64,000 nt of DNA. Origin: Microbacterium sp. cf046 (lineage in GTDB: Bacteria; Actinomycetota; Actinomycetes; Actinomycetales; Microbacteriaceae). A model generated the notes under the pieces. The model saw only the letters and a list, made by a program, of their open reading frames with translations. It had not been told where the DNA came from and made no database searches. Below, in pieces: positions 8,322 through 17,818 of the stretch (positions are counted from its first letter, which is position 1; every line of letters begins with the position of its first letter). A program made the translations under genes and the position numbers. The stretch lies in NCBI RefSeq assembly GCF_900114345.1, contig NZ_FOZJ01000002.1, forward strand, positions 930,001-994,000, read 5' to 3'.

Positions 8322-8798
8322 GTGCCCCGCCGACCCGCCGCTCTCGCCGCCGCGGCCGCGCTCCTGCTGGCCGGGGCGCTGCTGACCGGGTGCACGTCAA
8401 CCGTGTCGCTCCAGCCCGCGCAGGACGCGAACGATCCGGCCTGCGCGGATGTCACGGTGCGCCTGCCCGACTCGGTCGACGGGCAGCCGCGACGCTGGAC
8501 GGACGCGCAGGCGACGGGGGCGTGGGGGGATCCGGCATCCGTCATCCTCACCTGCGGCGTGCCGACGCTCGGGCCGACGACCCTCCCCTGCCAGAGCGTG
8601 AACGGCGTGGACTGGGTGATCGACGAGTCCGATGCCCCTCGCTATCGGGTCACGACGTTCGGTCGCGTTCCCGCGGTGGAGATCTACCTCGACAACGATG
8701 TCGTCTCCAGCGCCCAGGTGCTCGACCGGCTCTCGCAGATCGTCTCGGTGCTGCCGACCGACGGCTCGGTGTGCACGGAGTCGGGTTCAGAGAACTAA
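8322..8798 (+). CDS. DUF3515 family lipoprotein
   Basis: 158 residues. N-terminal signal peptide with lipobox LAGALLTGC, so a lipid-anchored extracytoplasmic protein. The DUF3515 pattern is seen as DVTVRLPDSVDGQPRR, TDAQATGAWGDPASVILTCG, a short Cys-containing VNGVDWVIDE segment and YRVTTFGRVPAVEIYL. DUF3515 genes sit next to ddl and thiL across Actinobacteria, as here, but have no established function; a cell-envelope role is inference. The stop overlaps the ddl stop by four bases (convergent). Confidence 0.88.
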   Translation: MPRRPAALAAAAALLLAGALLTGCTSTVSLQPAQDANDPACADVTVRLPDSVDGQPRRWTDAQATGAWGDPASVILTCGVPTLGPTTLPCQSVNGVDWVIDESDAPRYRVTTFGRVPAVEIYLDNDVVSSAQVLDRLSQIVSVLPTDGSVCTESGSEN

Positions 8799-9889
8799 GC
8801 GGCCGCCCGCTCGAGCGCGGTGTCGATCAGCTCCGAGATCAGCTCGGGGTAGGTCATGCCCGATGCGATCCAGCACTTCGGGAACATCGAGATCGGGGTG
8901 AACCCCGGCATCGTGTTCAGCTCGTTGACGTACAGCTCATCCGGTCCGAGGAAGAAGTCCACCCGCGCGAGTCCCCGGCCGTCCACCGCTTCGAAGGCGC
9001 GGATGCCGAGCTCCTGGATGCGGGCGATCTCGGCATCGGTCAGATCGGCCGGGCACACGACCTCCGCACCGTCGCCGCCGAGATACTTGCCCTCGAAATC
9101 GTAGAACTCGCGCGTGGTGAGCACGATCTCGCCCGGGAGAGACGCGCGCGAGCGTGCGCCGTCACGGCCTTCCAGGATCGCGACCTCGATCTCTCGGCCG
9201 ACGATCGCACTCTCGACGAGCACCTTGTCGTCTTCGGCGAACGCGATCTCCAGGGCCGCACCGAGCTCGGACGGGTCCGCGACCTTCGAGACGCCGACGC
9301 TCGAGCCGGCGCGCGCGGGCTTGACGAACATCGGCAGGCCGAGGGCCTCGGCATCCGTTCGCACTCCGTCGGCGTCGCGAGCCCACCCCGCGCGCGTCAC
9401 CGTGACCCACGGCGACACCGGGACTCCGGCCGCCTGCAGCACGATCTTCATGAAGTGCTTGTCCATGCACAGGGCCGAATCCAGCACGCCGCCGCCCGCG
9501 TACGGCAGCTCGAGCGTGTCGAGGAAGCCCTGCACCGTGCCGTCCTCGCCGTGCACGCCGTGCAGGATGGGCAGCACCACGTCGACGGTTCCGAGTTCAC
9601 CGATCGTCCCGTCGGCACGTCGGACCCGCAGCGCGCGATCCCCTCCGCCCTCCGGCCACAGGATCCGAGTGCCGTTGTCGACGACCTCGGGAAGCCTTTC
9701 GGCGTCGAGCGCGAACTTGTCGGGATCGTCGTCCTCGAGCACGAAGACGCCCTCTCGGGTGATCCCGACGGGAATCACCCCGTAGCGGTCACGGCTGATC
9801 GCGCGAAGGACGCCGCCCGCCGTTGCGGAACTGATCGAGTGTTCGCTGGAGCGACCTCCAAAGAGCACCACCACCACCGGCCTGTCCAT
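8795..9889 (-). CDS. ddl: D-alanine--D-alanine ligase
   Basis: 364 residues from the ATG at 9889 (MDRPVVVVLFGGRSSEHSIS). ATP-grasp enzyme joining two D-Ala for the peptidoglycan stem peptide. Motifs: HGVHGEDGTVQGFLDTL, MDKHFMKIVLQAAGVPVSPW, MFVKPARAGSSVGVSKV, and the metal-binding end RVDFFL ... VNELNTMPGFTPISMFP. AGAGGA precedes this ATG at normal distance, supporting it over longer in-frame starts. The upstream gene gpsA continues 101 bases into this coding sequence. Last gene of the leuC-leuD-murA-plsC-gpsA-ddl run. Confidence 0.95.
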   Translation of the reverse strand: MDRPVVVVLFGGRSSEHSISSATAGGVLRAISRDRYGVIPVGITREGVFVLEDDDPDKFALDAERLPEVVDNGTRILWPEGGGDRALRVRRADGTIGELGTVDVVLPILHGVHGEDGTVQGFLDTLELPYAGGGVLDSALCMDKHFMKIVLQAAGVPVSPWVTVTRAGWARDADGVRTDAEALGLPMFVKPARAGSSVGVSKVADPSELGAALEIAFAEDDKVLVESAIVGREIEVAILEGRDGARSRASLPGEIVLTTREFYDFEGKYLGGDGAEVVCPADLTDAEIARIQELGIRAFEAVDGRGLARVDFFLGPDELYVNELNTMPGFTPISMFPKCWIASGMTYPELISELIDTALERAAA

Positions 9890-10922
9890 TCTGAGTCCTC
9901 TCGCCCTGGGGCTCATCGTCATCCGTCGTGAGGTGTGGTGCGATCTCACGCGGGTCCATCGTTCCGTCCAGCACCATCTTGACCTGCTCGACGATCGGCA
10001 TCGCGATGCCCGCCTCGCGCGCCAGCTGCAGGACGGGCGCGACGGATGCCAGACCCTCCGCGGTCTGGTTCATCTGCTTCACGACATCCTGGAAGCTGTA
10101 GCCCTGGCCGAGCAGCCTGCCCGCCGTGTTGTTGCGGCTGAGGGGCGACTGGCAGGTCGCGATGAGGTCGCCGAGGCCGGCGAGACCCTGCAGGGTCTCG
10201 ACCTGTGCCCCCTGGGCCACCGCGAAGTCGGTCATCTCCACGAGCCCGCGCGTGATGATCGAAGCCTTCGTGTTCTCGCCGTAGCCGACGCCGTCGACGA
10301 TGCCGATCGCGACGGCGATCAGGTTCTTCAGCACACCGCCGAACTCGGTGCCGATGACATCGGTGTTCACGAAGGTGCGGAAGTACCGGTTGCGCGCCCG
10401 GCGGGCGACCGCATCGGCGGTCTCCTGGCTCGTCGAGGAGATCACCGCGGCGGTCGGCTGCTCGCGGGCGATCTCCAGAGCGAGGTTGGGGCCGGAGGCG
10501 ACGGCGATGCGCGAGGGGTCGCAGTGCAGCTCCTGCTCGATGACCTGGCTCATCCGCAGGCCGCTGCGGCGCTCCACGCCCTTCATGAGCGAGACGATCG
10601 GGGCATCGGTCTTGGTCACGAGCGCCCTGACGGCCTTGAGGTTCTGCCGCACCGCCTGGCTCGGGATCGAGAGGTAGACCTGCTCCGCACCGTCGAGCGC
10701 TTCGGACAGGTGGTGGGTCGCGTACATCTCGCGCGGCAGGTTGATGCCCGGCAGATACTCGCTGTTGCGCTTGGCCTCGTTGATCTCGTGAGCCAGCTCG
10801 GGCCGCCGTGCCCACATCGTCACATGCGCGCCGCCGTCGGCGAGGATCTTGCCGAACGTCGTGCCCCAGCTGCCGGCGCCGATCACGGCGACGCGGGGCA
10901 GCCCGGCATCCTTACGGCTCAA
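9789..10922 (-). CDS. gpsA: Glycerol-3-phosphate dehydrogenase [NAD(P)+]
   Basis: 377 residues from a TTG start. Reduces dihydroxyacetone phosphate to sn-glycerol-3-phosphate for phospholipid synthesis. Rossmann motif VAVIGAGSWGTTFGKILA at the N terminus; SLMKGVE, ASGPNLALEIA, GVLKNLIAVAIG and GLAGLGDLIATCQSPLSRNN are family signatures. The domain ends near IAPHLTTDDDEPQ; a 35-residue Gly/Arg-rich tail follows because the frame runs on inside ddl in another register, longer than the usual length of about 330-340 residues. The TTG overlaps the end of the acyltransferase gene by 11 bases. Confidence 0.94.
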   Translation of the reverse strand: MSRKDAGLPRVAVIGAGSWGTTFGKILADGGAHVTMWARRPELAHEINEAKRNSEYLPGINLPREMYATHHLSEALDGAEQVYLSIPSQAVRQNLKAVRALVTKTDAPIVSLMKGVERRSGLRMSQVIEQELHCDPSRIAVASGPNLALEIAREQPTAAVISSTSQETADAVARRARNRYFRTFVNTDVIGTEFGGVLKNLIAVAIGIVDGVGYGENTKASIITRGLVEMTDFAVAQGAQVETLQGLAGLGDLIATCQSPLSRNNTAGRLLGQGYSFQDVVKQMNQTAEGLASVAPVLQLAREAGIAMPIVEQVKMVLDGTMDPREIAPHLTTDDDEPQGERTQNGQAGGGGALWRSLQRTLDQFRNGGRRPSRDQP

Positions 10923-11697
10923 GGCGACCTGTCTCCCTCTGCCCGTGCTCGGCAGGATTCCAGCGCTTCTCGGGTGCCGGCTCGCCGCGCAGCTGCGAGA
11001 GGAGCTGTGCGAGCGCGTTCATGAGTCGGTCGGTTCCGGCGACGAGGGCAGCCGGCTGAGCGTTCCCGGCACCGAACTCCGAGATGTCCACGGGGTCGCC
11101 GACGATGACCTTGACCGGTCGGCGCAGGGGCCAGAAGCTGAGCTTGCCGTAGCGGGGCAGGATGTCCTGCGCGCCCCAATGTGCCATCGGGATGAGCGGG
11201 ATGCCGTCGGCGAGGGCGAGCCGGACGGCGCCGGTCTTGCCGCGCATCGGCCACAGGTCGGGGTCGCGCGTCAGCGTCCCCTCGGGGTAGACGATGACGC
11301 CGCGCCCGTGCTCCACGAGCACCTCGGACTGCTCGATCGTCTGGCGGGCCGCGGCCGCTGATGAGGATCGTGCGACCGGCACCATCCCCGTGGCACGCAG
11401 CGCCCAGCCCAGCACCGGAACCTTGAACAGACTCTCCTTCGCCATGAATCGCGGCGCCCGGCCCATCCGCCACACGGCGACCGCGACGATCAGCGGGTCG
11501 AACTCGGTGGAATGCGTCGGCGCGAGCACGTAGGCGCCCTCGCGAGGGAGCTTGTGCCCGTCGATGATCTCGATCTTGGCGAACAGCCCGGTCAACGGGA
11601 TGACGATCGCCGCGAGCGGCCAGAAGACGCTCGGGCGGGATTTCTCCGGATTGCTGGGAAGCCTGGACGCGGGCGGTCGAGGCGAGGTTGTCGCCAC
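10912..11697 (-). CDS. 1-acyl-sn-glycerol-3-phosphate acyltransferase (PlsC-like)
   Basis: 261 residues from GTG, five bases after the murA stop. Acylates lysophosphatidate or a related glycerolipid at the membrane. The acyltransferase signature HSTEFD (HX4D, near residue 62) and VIVYPEGTLTRDPD (substrate-binding PEGT block) are intact, and an N-terminal hydrophobic stretch (VFWPLAAIVIPLTGLF) suggests membrane attachment. Being next to gpsA, which makes the glycerol-3-phosphate backbone, supports a phospholipid role. The exact acyl acceptor cannot be read from the sequence. Confidence 0.9.
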   Translation of the reverse strand: MATTSPRPPASRLPSNPEKSRPSVFWPLAAIVIPLTGLFAKIEIIDGHKLPREGAYVLAPTHSTEFDPLIVAVAVWRMGRAPRFMAKESLFKVPVLGWALRATGMVPVARSSSAAAARQTIEQSEVLVEHGRGVIVYPEGTLTRDPDLWPMRGKTGAVRLALADGIPLIPMAHWGAQDILPRYGKLSFWPLRRPVKVIVGDPVDISEFGAGNAQPAALVAGTDRLMNALAQLLSQLRGEPAPEKRWNPAEHGQRETGRLEP

Positions 11698-11702
11698 GAC
11701 CG

Positions 11703-13091
11703 CTATCCGATGACGTCGAAGTCCGCGCCGAGTGCGTCGAGCTTCGTGAACAGCTTCTCGTAGCCGCGACGGATGATGCCCACGTTCCGCACGATCGACT
11801 CGCCCTCGGCCGCGAGGGCGGCGATCAGGTAGCTGTAGCCGCCGCGCAGGTCGGGCACCACGACATCGGCGCCGTGGAGCGGGGTCGGCCCGTTGATGAC
11901 GGCCGCCTGTTCGAGCGCCCGACGCGGGACGCGCCGGTCGGGGCTCGCGATGCCCTCGGGGTGCACGACGATGTCGGCCCCCATCTGCACGAGCGCCTCG
12001 GTGAAGCCGAGCCGGTTCTCGTACACCGTCTCGTGCACGATCGAACGGCCCTCCGCCTGGGTGAGTGCCACGATGAGCGGCTGCTGCCAGTCGGTCATGA
12101 ACCCCGGGTGCACGTCCGTCTCGACGACGACCGGCTTGAGCGCGCCACCGCGGCGGAAGCGGATGCCGTCCTCGTGGATGTCGAACTCGCCGCCCGCCTT
12201 GCGGTACACGTTGAGGAAGGTGAGCATCTCCTGCTGCTTCGCGCCGCCGACGAAGATGTCGCCGTCGGTCGCCAGCGCCGCGCACGCCCAGGACGCGGCT
12301 TCGTTGCGGTCGAAGATGCACCGGTGGTCGTAGCCGCGGAGCTTGTCGACGCCCTCGATCAGGATCACCCGGTTGGGCTCGTACGAGATGATCGCGCCCA
12401 TCTTCTGGAGCACGGCGATCAGGTCCATGATCTCGGGCTCGATCGCGGCGCCGCGCAGCTCGGTGATGCCCTTCGCCTTCACGGCCGTGAGCAGCACCTG
12501 CTCGGTGGCGCCGACGCTCGGGTAGGGCAGCTCGATCTTCGCGCCGGTGAGCCCGTTGGGGGCGGTGATGCGGATGCCCTCGTAGGTCTTGTCGACGATC
12601 GCGCCGAACGCGCGCAGCGCGTCCATGTGGAAGTTGATCGGGCGATCGCCGATCCGGCAGCCGCCGAGGTCGGGGATGAGCGCCTCGCCGAGGAGGTGCA
12701 GGAGGGGGCCGCAGAACAGGATCGGGATGCGGGATGCACCGGCGTGCGCGTCGATCTCCTCGAAGTGCGCAGACACCGCTCCGCTCGGATCGAAGATCAG
12801 CGAGCCCGCTTCGTCGCCGTCCTCGACACGGACCCCGTGCACCTCGAGCAGCGAGCGGACGACCTCGACATCGCTGATGTCGGGCACATCGCGCAGCACG
12901 CTCGTCGTCTCGCCCAGGAGGGCCGCGACCATCGCCTTCGTGGCGAGGTTCTTCGCGCCCTTCACTTCGACCCGGCCGCTGAGCGGCCGGCCGCCGCGGA
13001 TCGCGAGTGTTTCTCCGGACAACTGCTGCTCTCCTGCCTTCGATCGTGCCTCGTCTTGCGATCGAGCACCCTCGCCTAGGAGCGTCTTCAT
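11703..13091 (-). CDS. murA: UDP-N-acetylglucosamine 1-carboxyvinyltransferase
   Basis: 462 residues. Transfers enolpyruvate from PEP to UDP-GlcNAc, the first committed step of peptidoglycan synthesis. The repeated EPSP-synthase-like fold starts with IRGGRPLSGRVEVKGAKN; the loop GGCRIGDRP carries the Cys that is the fosfomycin target in other bacteria, so sensitivity would be predicted at the target level. The C-terminal DLRGGYSYLIAALAAEGES is typical. The ATG at 13091 adds about 25 residues before the domain; a later start is possible. Leader region 13092-13182 contains a TAGACT and a short hairpin, not assigned. Confidence 0.95.
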   Translation of the reverse strand: MKTLLGEGARSQDEARSKAGEQQLSGETLAIRGGRPLSGRVEVKGAKNLATKAMVAALLGETTSVLRDVPDISDVEVVRSLLEVHGVRVEDGDEAGSLIFDPSGAVSAHFEEIDAHAGASRIPILFCGPLLHLLGEALIPDLGGCRIGDRPINFHMDALRAFGAIVDKTYEGIRITAPNGLTGAKIELPYPSVGATEQVLLTAVKAKGITELRGAAIEPEIMDLIAVLQKMGAIISYEPNRVILIEGVDKLRGYDHRCIFDRNEAASWACAALATDGDIFVGGAKQQEMLTFLNVYRKAGGEFDIHEDGIRFRRGGALKPVVVETDVHPGFMTDWQQPLIVALTQAEGRSIVHETVYENRLGFTEALVQMGADIVVHPEGIASPDRRVPRRALEQAAVINGPTPLHGADVVVPDLRGGYSYLIAALAAEGESIVRNVGIIRRGYEKLFTKLDALGADFDVIG

Positions 13092-13182
13092 CCGGTGGAA
13101 CCTCACTTGTGTCTTCGAGGGAACGGCTGTCAGCAGTCCGCTTTCGTGGAGCGGATAGCCGGGGCTACGGAACCGCCTGAGT

Positions 13183-13779
13183 CTAGGGAACAGGAAGCGT
13201 CCGCGGCCGCCACGCCTCTCGGCGAGCCTCGAACTGCGAAATCTTGTCTTCGTTCCGCAGGGTGAGCCCGATGTCGTCGAGCCCTTCGAGAAGCCGCCAC
13301 CTAGTGTAATCATCGATCTCGAAAGGCACCTCGAAGTCCGCGACAGAGGCGACCCGGCGCTCGAGATCGACGGTCATCCGCGTGCCGGGATCGGCGTCGA
13401 GTGCGGCCCAGATGCGTTCCAGATCGTCGTCGGAGATCACACCGGTGAGCAGCCCCTGCTTGCCGGAGTTGCCGCGGAAGATGTCGGCGAACTTGGGGCT
13501 GAGCACGACCGCGAACCCGTAGTCGCGCAGTGCCCAGACCGCGTGCTCGCGGCTCGACCCGGTGCCGAAATCAGGCCCGGCGACGAGGATGCTGGCACCT
13601 TCGTAGGCGGGCTGGTTGAGCACGAAGTCCGGATCCTGCCGCCAGGCGGCGAACAGCGCGTCCTCGAAGCCGGTCTTGGTGACCCGCTTGAGATAGACCG
13701 CCGGGATGATCTGGTCCGTGTCGACGTTCGAGCGCTTGAACGGCACCGCGATGCCGGTGTGGGTGATGAACTTCTCCAC
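13183..13779 (-). CDS. leuD: 3-isopropylmalate dehydratase small subunit
   Basis: 198 residues from GTG ([22 protein letters not shown]). With LeuC it isomerises 2- to 3-isopropylmalate in leucine synthesis. Family motifs [35 protein letters not shown] and [15 protein letters not shown] are present. Separated from leuC by two bases, consistent with co-translation of the heterodimer. Confidence 0.96.
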   Translation of the reverse strand: MEKFITHTGIAVPFKRSNVDTDQIIPAVYLKRVTKTGFEDALFAAWRQDPDFVLNQPAYEGASILVAGPDFGTGSSREHAVWALRDYGFAVVLSPKFADIFRGNSGKQGLLTGVISDDDLERIWAALDADPGTRMTVDLERRVASVADFEVPFEIDDYTRWRLLEGLDDIGLTLRNEDKISQFEARREAWRPRTLPVP

Positions 13780-13781
13780 GA

Positions 13782-15227
<1,446 letters not shown>

Positions 15228-15270
15228 GTGTCTCGTTCTCCAGGAAAGGGGATCAAGCCCGTGACGAACT

Positions 15271-15309
15271 CCGCGACGAGGAAGGCCTGAGAACTAGGAC
15301 TCGCCGCGG
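15271..15309 (-). promoter_or_regulatory. Leader-RNA hairpin spanning the stop of the Leu leader ORF
   Basis: On the minus strand CCGCGGCGAG (15309-15300, the last codons of the leader ORF) can pair with CTCGTCGCGG (15280-15271), ten pairs with one G-U, closing a 19-base loop that contains the leader stop. A ribosome stalled on the Leu codons at 15315-15326 would cover the upstream arm. No U-run follows, so whether it acts as terminator, pause or translational switch is open. Confidence 0.45.
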
Positions 15310-15338
15310 CCGCTAAGGAGAAGGAGAGCGATCCGCAC
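15294..15338 (-). CDS. Leucine-rich leader peptide upstream of leuCD (14 aa)
   Basis: A short ORF, GTG CGG ATC GCT CTC CTT CTC CTT AGC..., encoding MRIALLLLSGRGES and ending in TAG. It carries four consecutive Leu codons in 14, placed directly upstream of the leucine-synthesis genes leuC-leuD. A TATTCT -10 box ends six bases before the GTG, so the transcript would start on the leader start codon (leaderless leader peptide). This fits attenuation-type control known for amino-acid operons. Expression is unproven; the interpretation rests on codon content, position and promoter spacing. Confidence 0.65.
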   Translation of the reverse strand: MRIALLLLSGRGES

Positions 15339-15344
15339 GGCCTC

Positions 15345-15350
15345 AGAATA
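15345..15350 (-). promoter_or_regulatory. -10 element (TATTCT) for leu leader-leuCD transcript
   Basis: Minus-strand TATTCT, spacer GAGGCC (six bases), then the GTG of the leader ORF. Confidence 0.5.
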
Positions 15351-15383
15351 CCACCGGCTCCGGATGCCGTTGCCAGGGGCCTC

Positions 15384-16466
15384 CTAGATCGTCTGGCGCT
15401 GCTCGACCAGCGGGCATGCGAACGGGTCGCGCTCGCCGAGGCCGACGCGGTTGATGTACCGGATCACGATGCCGTACGACTCGAGCAGCCCGGTCACGGT
15501 ATAGGGCACCCCTTGGCGGGCGCAATACTCGGCGACCATGGGCGCCGCGCGGCGCAGGTGCGGGCGGGGCATCGACGGGAACAGGTGGTGCTCGATCTGG
15601 TAGTTCAGGCCGCCCATCGCGACATCCAGCGCCCACGTCCCCCGGACGTTGCGGCTCATCGCCACCTGACGGGTGAGGAAGTCGAGCTTGGCGTCCTTCG
15701 GCACGAGCGGCATCCCTTTGTGGTTGGGCGCGAAGACCATGCCCATGTACACGCCGAAGATGCCCAGCTGCACCGCCAGGAACACGACCGCGATCCCGGG
15801 CGAGAGCACGAGGAAGACCAGTGTGATGAAGCCGACCAGCCGCAGCGAGAGGAACCCGATCTCCACCCAGCGCCGCTCGAGCTTCTCGCGCGAGACGACC
15901 CGTCGCACGCCCGACGCGTGCAGCGACAAGCCCTCCAGCAGGAGGATCGGGAAGAAGAAGAGACCCTGGTGTGCGACCAGCCACTGCGGGACCGGTGCGC
16001 GGGGCGCGCGCGCCTGCTCCGGCGTGAACGAGATCACCGGCAGATCGATGTCGGGATCGACGTCGATCTTGTTCGGGTTCGCATGATGGCGCGTGTGCTT
16101 GTGCCGCCACCAGCCGTAGCTCATGCCGACGAACAGATCGCCCAGGATGAGGCTGATCCAGTCGTTCCACCGACCCGACACGAAGATCTGCCGGTGGGCG
16201 GCGTCATGGCCGAGCATCGCGATCTGGGTGAACAGGATCGCGAACCCCACGGCGGTGAACAGCTGCCACCACGTGTCGCCGATCCAGATGAAGGCGAGCA
16301 CGGCGGAGGTGAGCACGACCGGGACCGCGACGAGCTTGGTCCAGTAGTACCCGTAGCGGCGTCTCATCAGACCTGATCCGCGAACCATCGCGGCGAGCTC
16401 GGTGAAATCGCTGCCTGTGTGAGCCGGGGTCTGGGGCTTCTTGGTGGAAATAATGCCAGGAGACAT
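15384..16466 (-). CDS. Membrane fatty acid desaturase (acyl-lipid/acyl-CoA type)
   Basis: 360 residues from the ATG at 16466, with AGGAGG five bases before it (a GTG three bases earlier is less well spaced). Membrane di-iron desaturase introducing a cis double bond in acyl chains. The three histidine boxes are intact: GHDAAH (near residue 88), HKHTRHH (near 125) and QIEHHLFPSMPR (near 305), with hydrophobic segments between. The order HDxxH / HxxHH / QxxHH matches the front-end/linoleoyl-CoA-desaturase-like branch common in Actinobacteria. Substrate position is not predictable. It probably adjusts membrane fluidity, but no regulator is adjacent. Confidence 0.88.
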   Translation of the reverse strand: MSPGIISTKKPQTPAHTGSDFTELAAMVRGSGLMRRRYGYYWTKLVAVPVVLTSAVLAFIWIGDTWWQLFTAVGFAILFTQIAMLGHDAAHRQIFVSGRWNDWISLILGDLFVGMSYGWWRHKHTRHHANPNKIDVDPDIDLPVISFTPEQARAPRAPVPQWLVAHQGLFFFPILLLEGLSLHASGVRRVVSREKLERRWVEIGFLSLRLVGFITLVFLVLSPGIAVVFLAVQLGIFGVYMGMVFAPNHKGMPLVPKDAKLDFLTRQVAMSRNVRGTWALDVAMGGLNYQIEHHLFPSMPRPHLRRAAPMVAEYCARQGVPYTVTGLLESYGIVIRYINRVGLGERDPFACPLVEQRQTI

Positions 16467-16547
16467 CACGACCTCCTAGGGTCGCTTCCTACGGCGGACA
16501 CAGACCAGCCCGCTCAAGTCAGAAGCTACTCCTCGAACCTGAGCGAC

Positions 16548-17561
16548 TCACAGGTTCCCGGGCAGCTCCGCAGCGGCTCTGCGCTTGTCACGCGCCGACG
16601 CGATCAGGCTCGCGACCGTGGCGACCGTCATCGAGAGGATGATCACGCCGAGTGACATCCAGGTGGAGATCTCGGGCGCCCATTCGATGGGCTCGCCGCC
16701 GTTGATGAACGGCAGCTCGTTGACGTGCATCGCGTGGAAGACGAGCTTGAGCCCGATGAAGGCGAGGATGAACGCGATGCCGTAGTGCAGGTAGCGCAGG
16801 CGGTCGAGCAGGTCGCCCAGCAGGAAGTACAGCTGGCGCAGTCCCATCAGCGCGAAGATGTTCGCCGTGAAGACGATGAACGGACTCGTCGTGATGCCGA
16901 AGATCGCGGGGATCGAGTCGATGGCGAAGAGGAGATCGGTGACCCCGATCGCGGCGAAGACGATGATCATCGGCGTGAAGATCTTCTTGCCGTCCACGAC
17001 GGTGCGCAGCTTCGCGCCGTCGTAGTGGTCGCTGATGTCGATCGTGCGGCGCAGCAGGCGCACGATGAAGTTCTCGCGCTTGACCTCTTCGTCATGATCG
17101 CCGCCGGGGAAGGCCTGCCGGTATGCCGTCCAGACCAGGAACGCTCCGAAGATGTAGAACACCCAGCTGAACTGCTCGATCGCGGCGGCGCCGATGAGGA
17201 TGAACGCACCGCGCAGGATCAGCGCGATGATGATGCCGACCATCAGCACTTCCTGCTGGTACCGCCGCGGCACCGCGAACTGGCTCATGATCAGGACGAA
17301 GACGAAGAGGTTGTCGATCGACAGGCTGTACTCGGTGAGCCAGCCGGCGACGAACTGCCCGGCATACTCCGGCCCGGCGAAGATCCACATGAGTCCTGCG
17401 AAGATCAGCGCGAGGACGACGTAGAACACGACCCACAGCGTCGATTCCCTCGTCGAGGGGATGTGCGGGCGCTTCAGGATCAGGAGCAGGTCGGCGGCGA
17501 GGATCAGGGTCAGCACGATGAGCGAGCCGATCTCGAACCAGAGCGGGAGTTGCAGGTCCAA
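16548..17561 (-). CDS. TerC-family integral membrane protein (probable Mn2+ exporter)
   Basis: 337 residues from TTG at 17561, chosen because AAAGG lies seven bases upstream; a GTG at 17576 is possible. Nine or so hydrophobic segments with TerC signatures: WLTEYSLSIDNLFVFVLIM in the first half and GVTDLLFAIDSIPAIFGIT in the second, each carrying the conserved Asp. TerC/Alx proteins export manganese or help metallate secreted proteins; older tellurium-resistance names come from a plasmid member. A long leader with the features of a yybP-ykoY (Mn2+) riboswitch precedes it, supporting a manganese role. Confidence 0.9.
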   Translation of the reverse strand: MDLQLPLWFEIGSLIVLTLILAADLLLILKRPHIPSTRESTLWVVFYVVLALIFAGLMWIFAGPEYAGQFVAGWLTEYSLSIDNLFVFVLIMSQFAVPRRYQQEVLMVGIIIALILRGAFILIGAAAIEQFSWVFYIFGAFLVWTAYRQAFPGGDHDEEVKRENFIVRLLRRTIDISDHYDGAKLRTVVDGKKIFTPMIIVFAAIGVTDLLFAIDSIPAIFGITTSPFIVFTANIFALMGLRQLYFLLGDLLDRLRYLHYGIAFILAFIGLKLVFHAMHVNELPFINGGEPIEWAPEISTWMSLGVIILSMTVATVASLIASARDKRRAAAELPGNL

Positions 17562-17602
17562 AGGTGGGCCTTTCACGGAGAGGGCGGGGGTCGGTGGATT
17601 CC

Positions 17603-17713
17603 CGAAAGTCTCTCCCCCGCGGAGACCGTGACCGGCCTGCCGTGGTGCGTGCCCGGGGATGCGGCGATGGCTCCCGTGATGACGGACACGCGATGACGGG
17701 ATACTCCCTCTCG
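17603..17713 (-). ncRNA. Probable yybP-ykoY manganese riboswitch upstream of terC
   Basis: In the minus-strand leader, CGAGAG (17713-17708) is followed by the conserved GGAGTA loop (17707-17702). A second loop, CCGTCATCACGG, lies about 20 bases on, and AGA plus CTTTCG (17608-17603) close the element by pairing with CGAGAG. These match the P1 helix and L1/L3 metal loops of the yybP-ykoY class as I remember it. Near the 3' end GTCTCC-GCGG-GGAGAGAC followed by TTT makes an alternative hairpin that uses the AGAC of the P1 junction, a plausible off-state. A TATCCT -10 places the transcription start right at P1. No covariance search was possible. Confidence 0.6.
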
Positions 17714-17720
17714 CTCCCCC

Positions 17721-17726
17721 AGGATA
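17721..17726 (-). promoter_or_regulatory. -10 element (TATCCT) for terC leader RNA
   Basis: Minus-strand TATCCT whose expected start point (about 17714) coincides with the 5' edge of the riboswitch P1 helix. No convincing -35 seen. Confidence 0.4.
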
Positions 17727-17818
17727 CAGGCTGAGACGATCCGCCCTGACGTGACACTTACGGGGTGAGAGACAATGAGGCTCCATCGGCTCACGGGTCG
17801 GCGGAGAAGGGATCGGGC

